From Gorillibacterium massiliense (GTDB lineage Bacteria; Bacillota; Bacilli; Paenibacillales; NBRC-103111), in the NCBI RefSeq assembly GCF_000455485.1, contig NZ_CBQR020000149.1, positions 1 through 64,000 on the forward strand: a stretch of DNA of 64,000 nt, read 5' to 3'. The first letter of the stretch is position 1. Each line of letters opens with the position of its first letter. Shown piece by piece: positions 52,683-61,084 of this stretch. Below the pieces are notes generated by a model that was not told where the DNA came from, searched no databases, and worked only from the letters and a program-made list of their open reading frames with translations. The translations under genes were made by a program, and so were the position numbers.

Positions 52683-54136
52683 TCTCCAGCCTGCCTTTTT
52701 TTGTTCGCCGCGGCATAGGCGGCGGGCCGTTGTTTCATCATCGACGAGGGTACCCGTAAAAAGACATCCTTCCAATCCTTTAGCACAAGTGGCGCCACCG
52801 GATAAAGATAAGGCGTATTGAATGACTTCAGGCTCGCCAAATGACCGTATATGAGAAAGGCAAAGATGAAAACGCCTAAAAGTCCCATATAACCGCCAGC
52901 GATGAGCAGCGGGAATCGGAGCAGCCGGAAAGTAAGCCCGAGCTCCAGGTGAGGGACGATATAGGATGAGATGCCGGTAATGGAAACGACGATGACTACG
53001 GGCGTAGAGACGATGCCAGCCTGCACGGCCGCCTGTCCGATGACAATCGCTCCGATGATGGAGATCGTCTGGCCGATTGGCTTGGGAATGCGGGTTCCCG
53101 CTTCCCGTAATGCCTCGAAGGTCAGTTCCATGATCATCGCTTCGGTTAAAGTGGTGAACGGGATTCTCTCCCGCGCGCCTTCTATGGCCAGCAACAAATC
53201 GCTAGGGATGATTTCCGGCTGGAACGTGGTAATCGCCACATACAGGGAAGGAAGAAACAGAGAGACGGCAGAGAATAGAAACCGGACCATGCGGACCCAA
53301 CTGGCTGCAAAAAAACTTTGATAGTAATCTTCGGAGGATTGCAGCAAGGAAAACAAAGAAACGGGAAGCAGGAGAGCCGAGGGCGTTCCGTCCTGCAATA
53401 TGCCAATGCGCCCTTCCAACAAGGAAGCCGCTACCGAATCCGGCCGTTCGGTGTATTGATATTGGGGAAATGGTGATTTTCGGCCTTCTTTCGTGTGTTC
53501 GGCAAGGGAGCTGACGCCTAAAATGCCATCGACCTTTAAATTGGTGAAATACTGGTCCATTTCTTCAATGATGTTCGGTTTGCTGAGTCCTTCGATATAG
53601 ACGAGACAGACCGTGGTTTTCGTATAATTTCCGATGGTGTAGCTTTTGGTTTTGAAGTCTGCTTGCTTGATCTTGTGGCGCAGCAAAGACAGATTGGTTT
53701 TGATATCCTCGATGAAGGCTTCTTGGGGGCCGATGACCACCAACTCATTTTCCGATGCGGTAACCGAGCGCTTTTTGTAGCTGGGTATGGTAAAGGAATA
53801 TAAGACGGGCATAGATTCGATGTAAAGAATCGCAGAACCCTCCACAAGCGCTTCAGTGGCTTTGACTGAATCATGCAATTGCTTAAAAGGTAGGGAAAAG
53901 ATCGTCCCGTTGCCTAGCCTGTGCTCAAACTCGGCAAAGTCTTTTCCCCTGCGCTCTTCGTTTAACAGAGGGGAGGCAATTTGTACATGAAGCAGCTGAG
54001 TGTCCACAATGGATTCGATGTAGATCAGCATGCATGAGGTGTCAAACAAGCGCAGCGGCTGGTAGGTGACATCCGAGTTGCCCTTCATCGAATTCTGAAT
54101 TCCGACAAGAAGATCGGCGTTGGCGTTGGTGTTCAT
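52679..54136 (-). CDS. Spore germination protein, GerAA type
   Basis: The 485-residue protein is a GerA-family A subunit. It has a soluble N-terminal half of two similar lobes (about 1-240). The conserved ERPDSVAASLLEGRIGILQDGTPSALLLPVSLFSLLQSSEDYYQ leads into the membrane half with at least four segments (MVRFLFSAVSLFLPSLYVAITTF, PIGQTISIIGAIVIGQAAVQAG and others). These subunits form the germinant-gated channel. ATG after AAGGGA. Its stop overlaps the start of the gerAC-type gene (ATGA). Confidence 0.94.
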   Translation of the reverse strand: MNTNANADLLVGIQNSMKGNSDVTYQPLRLFDTSCMLIYIESIVDTQLLHVQIASPLLNEERRGKDFAEFEHRLGNGTIFSLPFKQLHDSVKATEALVEGSAILYIESMPVLYSFTIPSYKKRSVTASENELVVIGPQEAFIEDIKTNLSLLRHKIKQADFKTKSYTIGNYTKTTVCLVYIEGLSKPNIIEEMDQYFTNLKVDGILGVSSLAEHTKEGRKSPFPQYQYTERPDSVAASLLEGRIGILQDGTPSALLLPVSLFSLLQSSEDYYQSFFAASWVRMVRFLFSAVSLFLPSLYVAITTFQPEIIPSDLLLAIEGARERIPFTTLTEAMIMELTFEALREAGTRIPKPIGQTISIIGAIVIGQAAVQAGIVSTPVVIVVSITGISSYIVPHLELGLTFRLLRFPLLIAGGYMGLLGVFIFAFLIYGHLASLKSFNTPYLYPVAPLVLKDWKDVFLRVPSSMMKQRPAAYAAANKKRQAGE

Positions 54137-54161
54137 CCGGTTTCCCTTCTTCTATAAATCT

Positions 54162-54194
54162 GAGCTGTTTCTCATAGTCGATGAAAAACAGCTC
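54162..54194. other. Inverted repeat before the ger operon
   Basis: GAGCTGTTT (54162-54170) and AAACAGCTC (54186-54194) are perfect 9-bp arms with 15 bases between them, 26 bases before the gerAA-type start. It could be an mRNA leader stem or an operator. I could not place a convincing sigma-G promoter. Confidence 0.5.
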
Positions 54195-54237
54195 TTAGAT
54201 GTTAACATGTCCGCCGGGTGGGAAAATTATCCGAATA

Positions 54238-54285
54238 AACGAAAAAACAAGGGCTAGCGTTATCCGCTGCCCTTGTTTTTTCGTT
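54238..54285. terminator. Terminator between the YhgE/Pip gene and the ger operon
   Basis: AACGAAAAAACAAGGG (54238-54253) and CCCTTGTTTTTTCGTT (54270-54285) are perfect 16-bp arms. The run of six A/T in the arms lets it act in either direction; it lies 48 bases behind the YhgE/Pip gene. Confidence 0.85.
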
Positions 54286-54332
54286 ACCGTATCAGACGAT
54301 ATTCATTTTTGCGGTTTGTTGCGAGGTTGCGA

Positions 54333-56606
54333 TCAAACCGTTGCTTGCATGGGGTTGCTGTCGTTCTTTTTCCCTAAACGGGATTGTACCGTCAAGTAGA
54401 TGATCGTGAATACGGCGAAGATCGCCAGGAACACCAGCAGCATGCCGGCGTTATACCACATGGCCGAATAGTCACCGCTGGAGATGACTGCCTTGAAGGC
54501 AAAGACAGAGTAGCTCATCGGCAGGAAGGCGTGGATGTCTTGCATCCAGTTCGGCAAGAGCTCCAACGGGAAGGTGCCAGCCGAAGTGGTCAACTGCAGA
54601 ATCAGCAGCACGATGGCGACGAAACGGCCGACGTCCGCCATAGCGGTGACCAGGAATTGAATAAGTGCCATGAAGGTCAAGCTGGTGAAAATAGTCAAGA
54701 GGATGAAACGTGGTACGCTCTGCACCTCGAGTCCGAGTCCGCTCAGCAGGACCACGTCTACGGCCAGTGCCTGCACGACCCCGACGATGACCATGACGCC
54801 GAATTTGCTCAGGAACCAGCTGATGCCCGAACGAGGCTGCCCGGCGGGTTGCTTCACCGGGAAGACGATGGTCAGAATCAGCGACCCGACAAACAGGGCC
54901 AGGGACATGAAGTACGGAGCAAAGCCGGTACCGTAGTTCGGAACGCGGGTGAAGTCCTCTTCATGAATCTTAATCGGGGAGGCGAACATCTTGGCAACGT
55001 CGTCCCCGGTGTTGACGCTTGTCGTTTCGGTTTTGGCGGCTTGCAGCTTGCCGGCCAGCTCGCTGCTGCCGTTGGCTACTTGCCCAGCGCCGTCTGACAA
55101 CTGTTTGGTGCCGTCGGCCAATTGGGTGGTGCCGTTAGCAACTTGCTGCGCGCCGGTAGCCAGCTTGTGGGTACCGTCCGCTAACAGCTGCGTGCCGCCT
55201 GCCAACTGCTCAGCTCCGCTGACCAGCTTGCCCGTGCCGCCGGCCAGTTGGTCGGCTCCACCCGCGAGGGCGCCTGCGCCTGCTGCCAATTTCTGCGCGC
55301 CGCCGGCCAGTTGGTCCGCGCCGGCTTGCAGCTTGGCGCTGCCGCTGACCAGGTTCGTTCCGCCAACGCTAGCTTCGCCCAACTTGCCGCTCAGCTGTGT
55401 CAAGCCTTGCTGCAGCTGGCTGGCTCCACTGGCCGCCTGTCCGGCTCCCGCCGCCAGTTTCTTCTGGCCTTCGGTAACCGCCGTGAGTCCTTGGGAAACG
55501 GATTTACTCGTTTCCAGCAGCTTGGCGAAGCTGGCGTCTTGGGCCAGTTCCGGATGAGCGGCGGCGTATTGGGCCAGCCCGGTGGCCATGCCTTGGCTGC
55601 CGGCGCTCAGTTTCTCCAGGCTGTCGGCGGAGGCCGTCAGCCCTTCCTTGAGCTGCTCCGTGCCGCCGGCTACTTGGCCTGCGCCTGTGGCCAGCTGATC
55701 GCCGCCTTGCTTCAGTTGGGTCAAACCGCCTGCCAGTTGGCCGGCGCCTTGGTTCAACTGCGCGAGACCGGTCTTCAGATCGCCGGCACCGCTGGCCAAA
55801 TTAGTGGCGCCTTCCGCCAGTGGCTTAGCGCCTTGCGAAAGCTTGCCGGCACCGCCGTCAAGAGTTTTGATGCCGTTAAGCAGATCTTGAGCGCCTGCCG
55901 TCAGCTTGCCGGTGCTGCCGTCGGCTTGGGTCAAGCCGCTGGACAGTTGACCAGCTCCGTCAGCCAGCTTGGCGACGTTGGTATCCACCAGCTGAATGCC
56001 GCTTTGCACTTGCTTCGCGCCGTCGGCCAGCTTTCCTGCGCCGTCGCCGGCTTGACCGATGCCGCTGGCCAGTTGCTGGACGCTGCCCAGCATCGTTTTT
56101 GTATAAGCTTCCGTTACACTTGCGGTCAATTGGCTTTTGATCTTCTCGATCGCCGTTGATCCGATTTGCGCGGCGAGGAAGTTGTAGCTTTGGTTCGGAA
56201 TGTATTCGATTTGCGCCGTTGTCGGCTTGTCGCTGGTTACCGATGCGACTTTGGCCGAGAAGTCGGCTGGAATTTTGAGGGCCATGTAGTATTTGGTGTC
56301 GGCAAGCCCTTGAGTGGCTTCTTCCTCCGAAACAAACTGCCAATCAAAATTATTGCCTTCCTTCAGCTTATTCACCAGTTCATCGCCGACGTGCAGTTCT
56401 TTGCCATTCAGCGTCGCGCCTTGATCCTGATTGACTACGGCTACCGGCAGGACGTCCATCTTTTCATACGGGTCCCAAAACGCCCACAAAAACAGTGAGC
56501 AGTACAGCAGTGGGACCAGCGCTACCGCTGTGACGGAAATGAGCGTCTTCTTGTTTTTCAGAATCGCTCTGATTTCCTGCCAAAAAGCTCCCGATGTTTT
56601 CTTCAT
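54333..56606 (-). CDS. yhgE: YhgE/Pip-family membrane protein
   Basis: The 757-residue protein has the YhgE/Pip architecture. It starts with an N-terminal membrane segment (LISVTAVALVPLLYCSLFLWAF) and a conserved outer domain (VAVVNQDQGATLNGKELHVGDELV). A long repeat region (about 195-560) follows, built of roughly seven-residue units such as GAGQLAGG and LADGTKQL, then five or six C-terminal membrane segments of ABC-2 type. Relatives include the Lactococcus phage receptor Pip and type VII-linked EsaA. The repeats should form long helical stalks. ATG 56606 is chosen because it opens the conserved domain; its ribosome binding site is weak. Likely one operon with the TetR gene upstream. Confidence 0.92.
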   Translation of the reverse strand: MKKTSGAFWQEIRAILKNKKTLISVTAVALVPLLYCSLFLWAFWDPYEKMDVLPVAVVNQDQGATLNGKELHVGDELVNKLKEGNNFDWQFVSEEEATQGLADTKYYMALKIPADFSAKVASVTSDKPTTAQIEYIPNQSYNFLAAQIGSTAIEKIKSQLTASVTEAYTKTMLGSVQQLASGIGQAGDGAGKLADGAKQVQSGIQLVDTNVAKLADGAGQLSSGLTQADGSTGKLTAGAQDLLNGIKTLDGGAGKLSQGAKPLAEGATNLASGAGDLKTGLAQLNQGAGQLAGGLTQLKQGGDQLATGAGQVAGGTEQLKEGLTASADSLEKLSAGSQGMATGLAQYAAAHPELAQDASFAKLLETSKSVSQGLTAVTEGQKKLAAGAGQAASGASQLQQGLTQLSGKLGEASVGGTNLVSGSAKLQAGADQLAGGAQKLAAGAGALAGGADQLAGGTGKLVSGAEQLAGGTQLLADGTHKLATGAQQVANGTTQLADGTKQLSDGAGQVANGSSELAGKLQAAKTETTSVNTGDDVAKMFASPIKIHEEDFTRVPNYGTGFAPYFMSLALFVGSLILTIVFPVKQPAGQPRSGISWFLSKFGVMVIVGVVQALAVDVVLLSGLGLEVQSVPRFILLTIFTSLTFMALIQFLVTAMADVGRFVAIVLLILQLTTSAGTFPLELLPNWMQDIHAFLPMSYSVFAFKAVISSGDYSAMWYNAGMLLVFLAIFAVFTIIYLTVQSRLGKKNDSNPMQATV

Positions 56607-56708
56607 CTTTATTAATCCCCAATCCTTTCCCATTTCGCGCTTCATGCGCGTTTTGTCTCTATCGACCGTCCACTGTGGGGCGGATCGGTCTCGCGGATAA
56701 AGCTTCTA

Positions 56709-57296
56709 TTACCGTTTGGCTCCGTCGGCTGCCAAGCCGTCGATCACGAACAACTGAATCAGATCCCAAATTTGGTCCGCGGTCAGCCTCTTTCCGTTTT
56801 TTTGCTCCCAATCGAAAACAATCGTCACATACAGCTTCAGCAACACAAACGCCGCTGCCGCCGGATCGCAAGGGCGGATTTGGCCTTTTTCCAAAGCCGC
56901 TTCCAGCTGTCTCGCCGCGTAGGAGCAGATGGCTTTTTCCACCCGGTCCAGCGCCTCCATGGCCATAGGCGTTCCCAGTACCTTCACCTCGTAATGAAGC
57001 TGGATCGTAAGCTCGTGGGATTGGCGAAATTCCAGCATAGCCAGGAGCACACGGTGCAGATTTTCGAAGAACGGCCGGTCGTGGTCGATGGCGTTGTCCG
57101 CCGCTTTTTTCATCTCGAGGACAAACTGTTCCATAATAGCGTGGAACAACTCTTCCTTGTCGGCAAAAAACGTGTAGATCGTGCCCTTGCCCACATTGGC
57201 ATCTTTAGCAACCTTCTCCATCGTGGTCGCCTTGTAGCCGAAAATGCGGAAAGACCGTTCCGCCGCCTCCAGGACCTGCTGCTTCCTGTCTACCAC
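56709..57296 (-). CDS. TetR-family regulator of the YhgE/Pip gene
   Basis: The protein, about 195 residues, has the TetR head VVDRKQQVLEAAERSFRIFGYKATTMEKVAKDANVGKGTIYTFFADKEELF. The start is unclear: there is a good AAGGAGG, but the first possible codons are CTG 57302 (eight bases away) and GTG 57296 (14 bases). Upstream codons run into the operator, so I use GTG. It lies 102 bases before the YhgE/Pip gene and should repress both through the site at 57341-57363. Confidence 0.88.
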   Translation of the reverse strand: MVDRKQQVLEAAERSFRIFGYKATTMEKVAKDANVGKGTIYTFFADKEELFHAIMEQFVLEMKKAADNAIDHDRPFFENLHRVLLAMLEFRQSHELTIQLHYEVKVLGTPMAMEALDRVEKAICSYAARQLEAALEKGQIRPCDPAAAAFVLLKLYVTIVFDWEQKNGKRLTADQIWDLIQLFVIDGLAADGAKR

Positions 57297-57340
57297 TGCC
57301 AGTGTTCTCGCCTCCTTTTTGAACGGTATTTTTGACCGAC

Positions 57341-57363
57341 TGACCAAATGACTAAATTGGTCA
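57341..57363 (-). promoter_or_regulatory. TetR operator before the tetR-yhgE operon
   Basis: TGACCAA (57341-57347) and TTGGTCA (57357-57363) are perfect inverted arms around ATGACTAAA. An extra TTGACC lies beside it at 57332-57337. This resembles TGACCAAA.. operators known for TetR-type repressors of YhgE-like genes. Confidence 0.8.
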
Positions 57364-57604
57364 ATTCGTAACGAAGTTCATTCTACTCCTTCCGGTGAGC
57401 AGAATCAACCCTGTTTTCATAATTATTTTCAAGTTTTTTCGCAGGCATCCAGTTTGTTTGTTATTCCAACAATTTGAAAAGATATCCTCGCGCATGGACA
57501 ACGCGGTCGGCGGGGCTTTCCGTCCGGATGGATGGCTGGACAGATGGCTTCCCTAACAGGCTTCCTGTATACTTTGCTCTAGAAGGAAGGTTCGGCTAAA
57601 GGGG

Positions 57605-58543
57605 GTGTACGGTTTGCGCGGCAGTCTTTTTCAGGACGGACTTCTTGAGGGGGAGGTTCAACCCCGGGTTCATGCGTATTACTTCAAACAAGTGAACGAG
57701 CAGGCGATGTCTTTCCACCATCACGAATCAACGGAGATCATGTACATGATCAGCGGCGTCTGCCGCATCGATATCGAATCCGGCAAAGACTTGGACAGTC
57801 TCCATTTAAAAAAGGGCGAGTTTATCCTGCTGGACGCAAACGTCTCCCACCGGATTGCCATGGAAGAGGATATCCCTTGCCGGATGCTGAACGTGGAGTT
57901 CGGCTTTGAGCGGCGACCCGGCGCTATCCCGGCCATCAAGGATCTTATCCGGGAGAGGGCGTTTACCGATCTGCTGGCCGTGCCTTTTACTTATTCGGTG
58001 CTGCGAGACCCGGACGAGGTGTACCATGTGCTGAAAAGCCTCGTGCTGGAGCTGGACGGAACGGGAACGGACAGCGGTATGCTGGTTCAACTGCTGTTCG
58101 GTCAATTGCTGCTTAGGGTCGCGCGGTTGAAAGCGGAGGCGAGCGAGGGAGGCATGCCTCTTGCTGAACTGTACGTCAAGCGCAGCCTGGAGTTTTTGCG
58201 CCAAAACTATGACCGGGACGACATTAGGGTAAAGGAAGTCGCCGCCGCAGTGAGTGTGCATCCCGGCTATTTGCAGCGCATTTTTAAGGCGCAAACGGGG
58301 AAAACGATAACCGAGCAGCTGACGGAATTGCGCATGGAAAAGGCGAAGATCTTGCTGCGGCAGACGGATATCCCGGTGTCGGACATTTCCGGCTATGTCG
58401 GGGTGGCGAGCCGCCAGTACTTCCACCAGTTGTTCAAAAAATACACCGGCCTGACGCCGGTTGAATACCGCGGCTCCGGCGAGCTGCAGAAATGGAGCTA
58501 CAGCAGGGAGAATGGGGCGGGAAATTCGGATATTCAGCAGTAA
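57605..58543 (+). CDS. AraC-family regulator next to alpha-galactosidase
   Basis: The 312-residue protein has an N-terminal cupin (MSFHHHESTEIMYMISGVCRID, LKKGEFILLDANVSH) and a C-terminal AraC double helix-turn-helix (IRVKEVAAAVSVHPGYLQRIFKAQTG and IPVSDISGYVGVASRQYFHQLFKKYTG). GTG start after AAAGGGGG. It precedes the GH36 gene on the same strand and probably activates it; the gap contains 10-base tandem repeats and a promoter with no good -35 box, as expected for an activated gene. Confidence 0.93.
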   Translation: MYGLRGSLFQDGLLEGEVQPRVHAYYFKQVNEQAMSFHHHESTEIMYMISGVCRIDIESGKDLDSLHLKKGEFILLDANVSHRIAMEEDIPCRMLNVEFGFERRPGAIPAIKDLIRERAFTDLLAVPFTYSVLRDPDEVYHVLKSLVLELDGTGTDSGMLVQLLFGQLLLRVARLKAEASEGGMPLAELYVKRSLEFLRQNYDRDDIRVKEVAAAVSVHPGYLQRIFKAQTGKTITEQLTELRMEKAKILLRQTDIPVSDISGYVGVASRQYFHQLFKKYTGLTPVEYRGSGELQKWSYSRENGAGNSDIQQ

Positions 58544-58548
58544 GTTGC

Positions 58549-58588
58549 TCGGTAGTTCTCGGTAGTTCTCGGTCATTTTCGGTAGTTT
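58549..58588 (+). repeat. Four tandem 10-base repeats upstream of the GH36 gene
   Basis: TCGGTAGTTC, TCGGTAGTTC, TCGGTCATTT and TCGGTAGTTT follow each other without gap (58549-58588). Ten bases is one helical turn, so all lie on one DNA face. Possible binding sites for the AraC regulator. The -10-like TACAAT of the GH36 promoter is at 58671-58676. Confidence 0.75.
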
Positions 58589-58712
58589 TTTAGTAGATAA
58601 GGTGATGATTTTTGACATGGAATCGGTCAATGAGTTAGGAATTTGATCACGTTTCCCGGGTTTCCCTTGTTACAATAGGTTCGAAATCTTTTCATCAAAG
58701 GAGAATCGAAAA

Positions 58713-60896
58713 ATGGGAATCCGCTATGATGCTGAAGGCCAAATCTTTCACCTCACTGCCCAAAATACAAGCTATCTCCTCCAGATTACGGAGCAAGGCT
58801 ATCTCGCCCACCTGTACTGGGGTCGCAAGCTGCGTCCGGGTCACTACGCCCACACGCTGCAAAAACGCGACTACTTCGTTTCATTTTCACCGAATGCCAC
58901 GCCTGACGTGTCCTTGGACATTTTGCCCCAGGAGTATCCGGCCTTTGGCGCCGGGGATTTCCGCAATCCCGCTTATCAAGTGCAATTGGAGAACGGATCG
59001 ACGGTGTCCGAGTTTGTTTATCGCGAGCACCGCATCTTGAAGGGGAAGCCGCAATTGGAAGCTCTCCCTGCTACCTATGTGGAAGAGGATAGCGAAGCCG
59101 AAACGTTGGAAATCGTCGTGGAGGACAAGCTCACCGGCTTGGAAGCTGTTCTCTCCTATACAGTATTTGAGCGGTTTGATGCTATTACCCGCTCCGTCCG
59201 CTTGATCAACAACGGCAAAGAGAGCCTGAGGCTGCTGCGGGCGCTTAGCGCCAGCGTGGATATGCCTCATGCCCAGTATGATCTGCTGCACTTGTCCGGC
59301 TCTTGGGCCAGGGAACGGCACATCCAGAAGCGGCCTTTGCGCCCCGGCATGCAGGGCGTGGAAAGCCGCCGCGGCTCCAGCAGCCATATGCAAAACCCGT
59401 TCATCGCCCTCTTATCCCAAGGGGCGGGGGAGACTCACGGCGACGTGTACGGCTTCAGCCTCGTGTACAGCGGCAGCTTTACCGCCCAGGCGGAAGTGGA
59501 TCAGATGTTTACGGCCAGAGTCTCCATCGGCATCAATCCTTTTGACTTCACCTGGCTGCTGAATCCGGGCGAATCGTTCCAGACTCCGGAAGCGGTGCTG
59601 GTGTATTCGCCGGAAGGGTTGGGCGGCATGTCCCGCACGTACCACAAGCTGTATCGCACCCGCCTTTGCCGTGGCACTTACCGGGATAAAGAGCGTCCGG
59701 TGCTGATCAACAACTGGGAAGCTACTTATTTCAACTTCACTGCCGATAAAATCGAAGCCATCGCCAAGGTCGGCACGGAGCTGGGCATCGAGCTGTTCGT
59801 ATTGGACGACGGTTGGTTCGGTCATCGGGACAGCGACAACTCCTCCTTGGGCGACTGGTTCGTCGACCGGAAAAAGCTGCCCGAAGGGCTGGAGGATTTG
59901 GTCGCCCGGGTGAACCGTCTCGGTCTCGGTTTCGGACTTTGGTTTGAGCCGGAAATGATATCGCCGGACAGCGAGCTGTACCGCGCGCATCCCGACTGGT
60001 GCCTGCATGTGCCGGGTCGTCGCCGCAGCGAAGCTCGCCAGCAACTGGTGCTGGATTACTCCCGTCAAGATGTGCGGGATTATATCGTGAAAACCGTCAG
60101 CGACATTTTGGCCAGCGCGCCGATCACCTACGTGAAATGGGATATGAACCGGAACATGTCAGAGATCGGCTCCGCCCTCCTGCCGGCGGAACGCCAGCGG
60201 GAAACAGCTCATCGCTACATGCTGGGGCTGTACGAAGTGCTGGAACGCATCACCTCGGCGTTCCCGAAGGTGCTGTTCGAAAGCTGCTCCGGCGGCGGCG
60301 GCCGCTTCGATCCAGGTATGCTGTATTACATGCCGCAAACATGGACAAGCGACGACAGTGACGCGGTGGAACGGCTGAAAATCCAATATGGAACCAGCAT
60401 CGTCTATCCTGTCAGCACGATGGGCGCCCATGTATCGGCGGTGCCGAACCATCAAGTCGGCCGGGTTACTTCTTTAGAGACCCGGGCTAACGTGGCGATG
60501 GCGGGCAATTTTGGGTACGAGCTGGATTTAACGGTATTCACCGAGGAGGAAAAGGCGCTCGTCAAAGCTCAGGTGGCGCAGTACAAGGAAATCCGCCATT
60601 TGGTGCAGTTCGGCGACCAGTACCGGCTGCTGAGTCCTTTCGAAGGGAACAAGACGGCATGGATCATCGTTTCGGAGGATAAAACGGAAGCGGCGCTGTT
60701 CTTCTTCCGCGTGCTGGGCGAGCCGTACCCCGGACAGTTCCGTTTGCGTTTGGCCGGTCTTGATCCGAACAAGGATTATAAGCTGGCGGACAGCGGCGAG
60801 GTGTACGGTGGCGACGAGCTGATGGAACTGGGGCTGCCCGAGCCCAAGGGCTACGGCGACTTCCAAAGCGCGCTCGTTTTGTTGAAGGAAGTATAA
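58713..60896 (+). CDS. Alpha-galactosidase, glycoside hydrolase family 36
   Basis: This retaining enzyme releases galactose from melibiose, raffinose and similar sugars. The 727-residue protein has the N-terminal beta-supersandwich (1-320) and a barrel with NNWEATYFNF, ELFVLDDGWFGHRDSDNSSLGDW and GLWFEPEMISPDS. The nucleophile is Asp477 in YVKWDMNR, and the acid/base is Asp547 or 548 in TWTSDDSDA. SCSGGGGRFDPGM is the conserved substrate loop. No signal peptide, so it acts on imported sugar, but no transporter is next to it. ATG after AAAGGAGAA. Confidence 0.96.
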   Translation: MGIRYDAEGQIFHLTAQNTSYLLQITEQGYLAHLYWGRKLRPGHYAHTLQKRDYFVSFSPNATPDVSLDILPQEYPAFGAGDFRNPAYQVQLENGSTVSEFVYREHRILKGKPQLEALPATYVEEDSEAETLEIVVEDKLTGLEAVLSYTVFERFDAITRSVRLINNGKESLRLLRALSASVDMPHAQYDLLHLSGSWARERHIQKRPLRPGMQGVESRRGSSSHMQNPFIALLSQGAGETHGDVYGFSLVYSGSFTAQAEVDQMFTARVSIGINPFDFTWLLNPGESFQTPEAVLVYSPEGLGGMSRTYHKLYRTRLCRGTYRDKERPVLINNWEATYFNFTADKIEAIAKVGTELGIELFVLDDGWFGHRDSDNSSLGDWFVDRKKLPEGLEDLVARVNRLGLGFGLWFEPEMISPDSELYRAHPDWCLHVPGRRRSEARQQLVLDYSRQDVRDYIVKTVSDILASAPITYVKWDMNRNMSEIGSALLPAERQRETAHRYMLGLYEVLERITSAFPKVLFESCSGGGGRFDPGMLYYMPQTWTSDDSDAVERLKIQYGTSIVYPVSTMGAHVSAVPNHQVGRVTSLETRANVAMAGNFGYELDLTVFTEEEKALVKAQVAQYKEIRHLVQFGDQYRLLSPFEGNKTAWIIVSEDKTEAALFFFRVLGEPYPGQFRLRLAGLDPNKDYKLADSGEVYGGDELMELGLPEPKGYGDFQSALVLLKEV

Positions 60897-60906
60897 ACAG
60901 AAATAT

Positions 60907-60968
60907 AAGAAAACCTCTATCGAGGCTTTACAAAGATGAGCGACCGCGTTTCAGAGGTAGGTTTTCTT
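60907..60968. repeat. 62-base imperfect hairpin after the GH36 gene
   Basis: AAGAAAACC (60907-60915) pairs with GGTTTTCTT (60960-60968), with CCTC/GAGG smaller stems inside. It is not followed by T. Together with the next element it looks like a palindromic intergenic repeat. Confidence 0.55.
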
Positions 60969-60970
60969 GG

Positions 60971-61020
60971 TACAGAATGTTTTAGTGCTTGAGCACTTTA
61001 GCAAACTTAAACATTCTGTA
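60971..61020. repeat. 50-base nested palindrome
   Basis: TACAGAATGTTT (60971-60982) and AAACATTCTGTA (61009-61020) are perfect 12-bp arms; AGTGCT/AGCACT (60984-60989, 60992-60997) form an inner stem. It lies two bases after the previous hairpin. No terminator tail. Confidence 0.6.
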
Positions 61021-61028
61021 ACGTTAAC

Positions 61029-61069
61029 AAAAAGCGGCGTCCCACCGGAGTTCGGGGGACGCCGCTTTT
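61029..61069. terminator. Bidirectional terminator between GH36 and SGNH genes
   Basis: AAAAGCGGCGTCCC (61030-61043) and GGGACGCCGCTTTT (61056-61069) are perfect 14-bp arms with A- and T-runs at the ends, between convergent genes. Confidence 0.95.
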
Positions 61070-61084
61070 CATGTTTTAAGCGAG

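Noticed and set aside
54991-56159. Long plus-strand frames opposite the YhgE/Pip repeats
   Set aside because: They mirror the repetitive GC-biased codons of the real gene and lack start signals.
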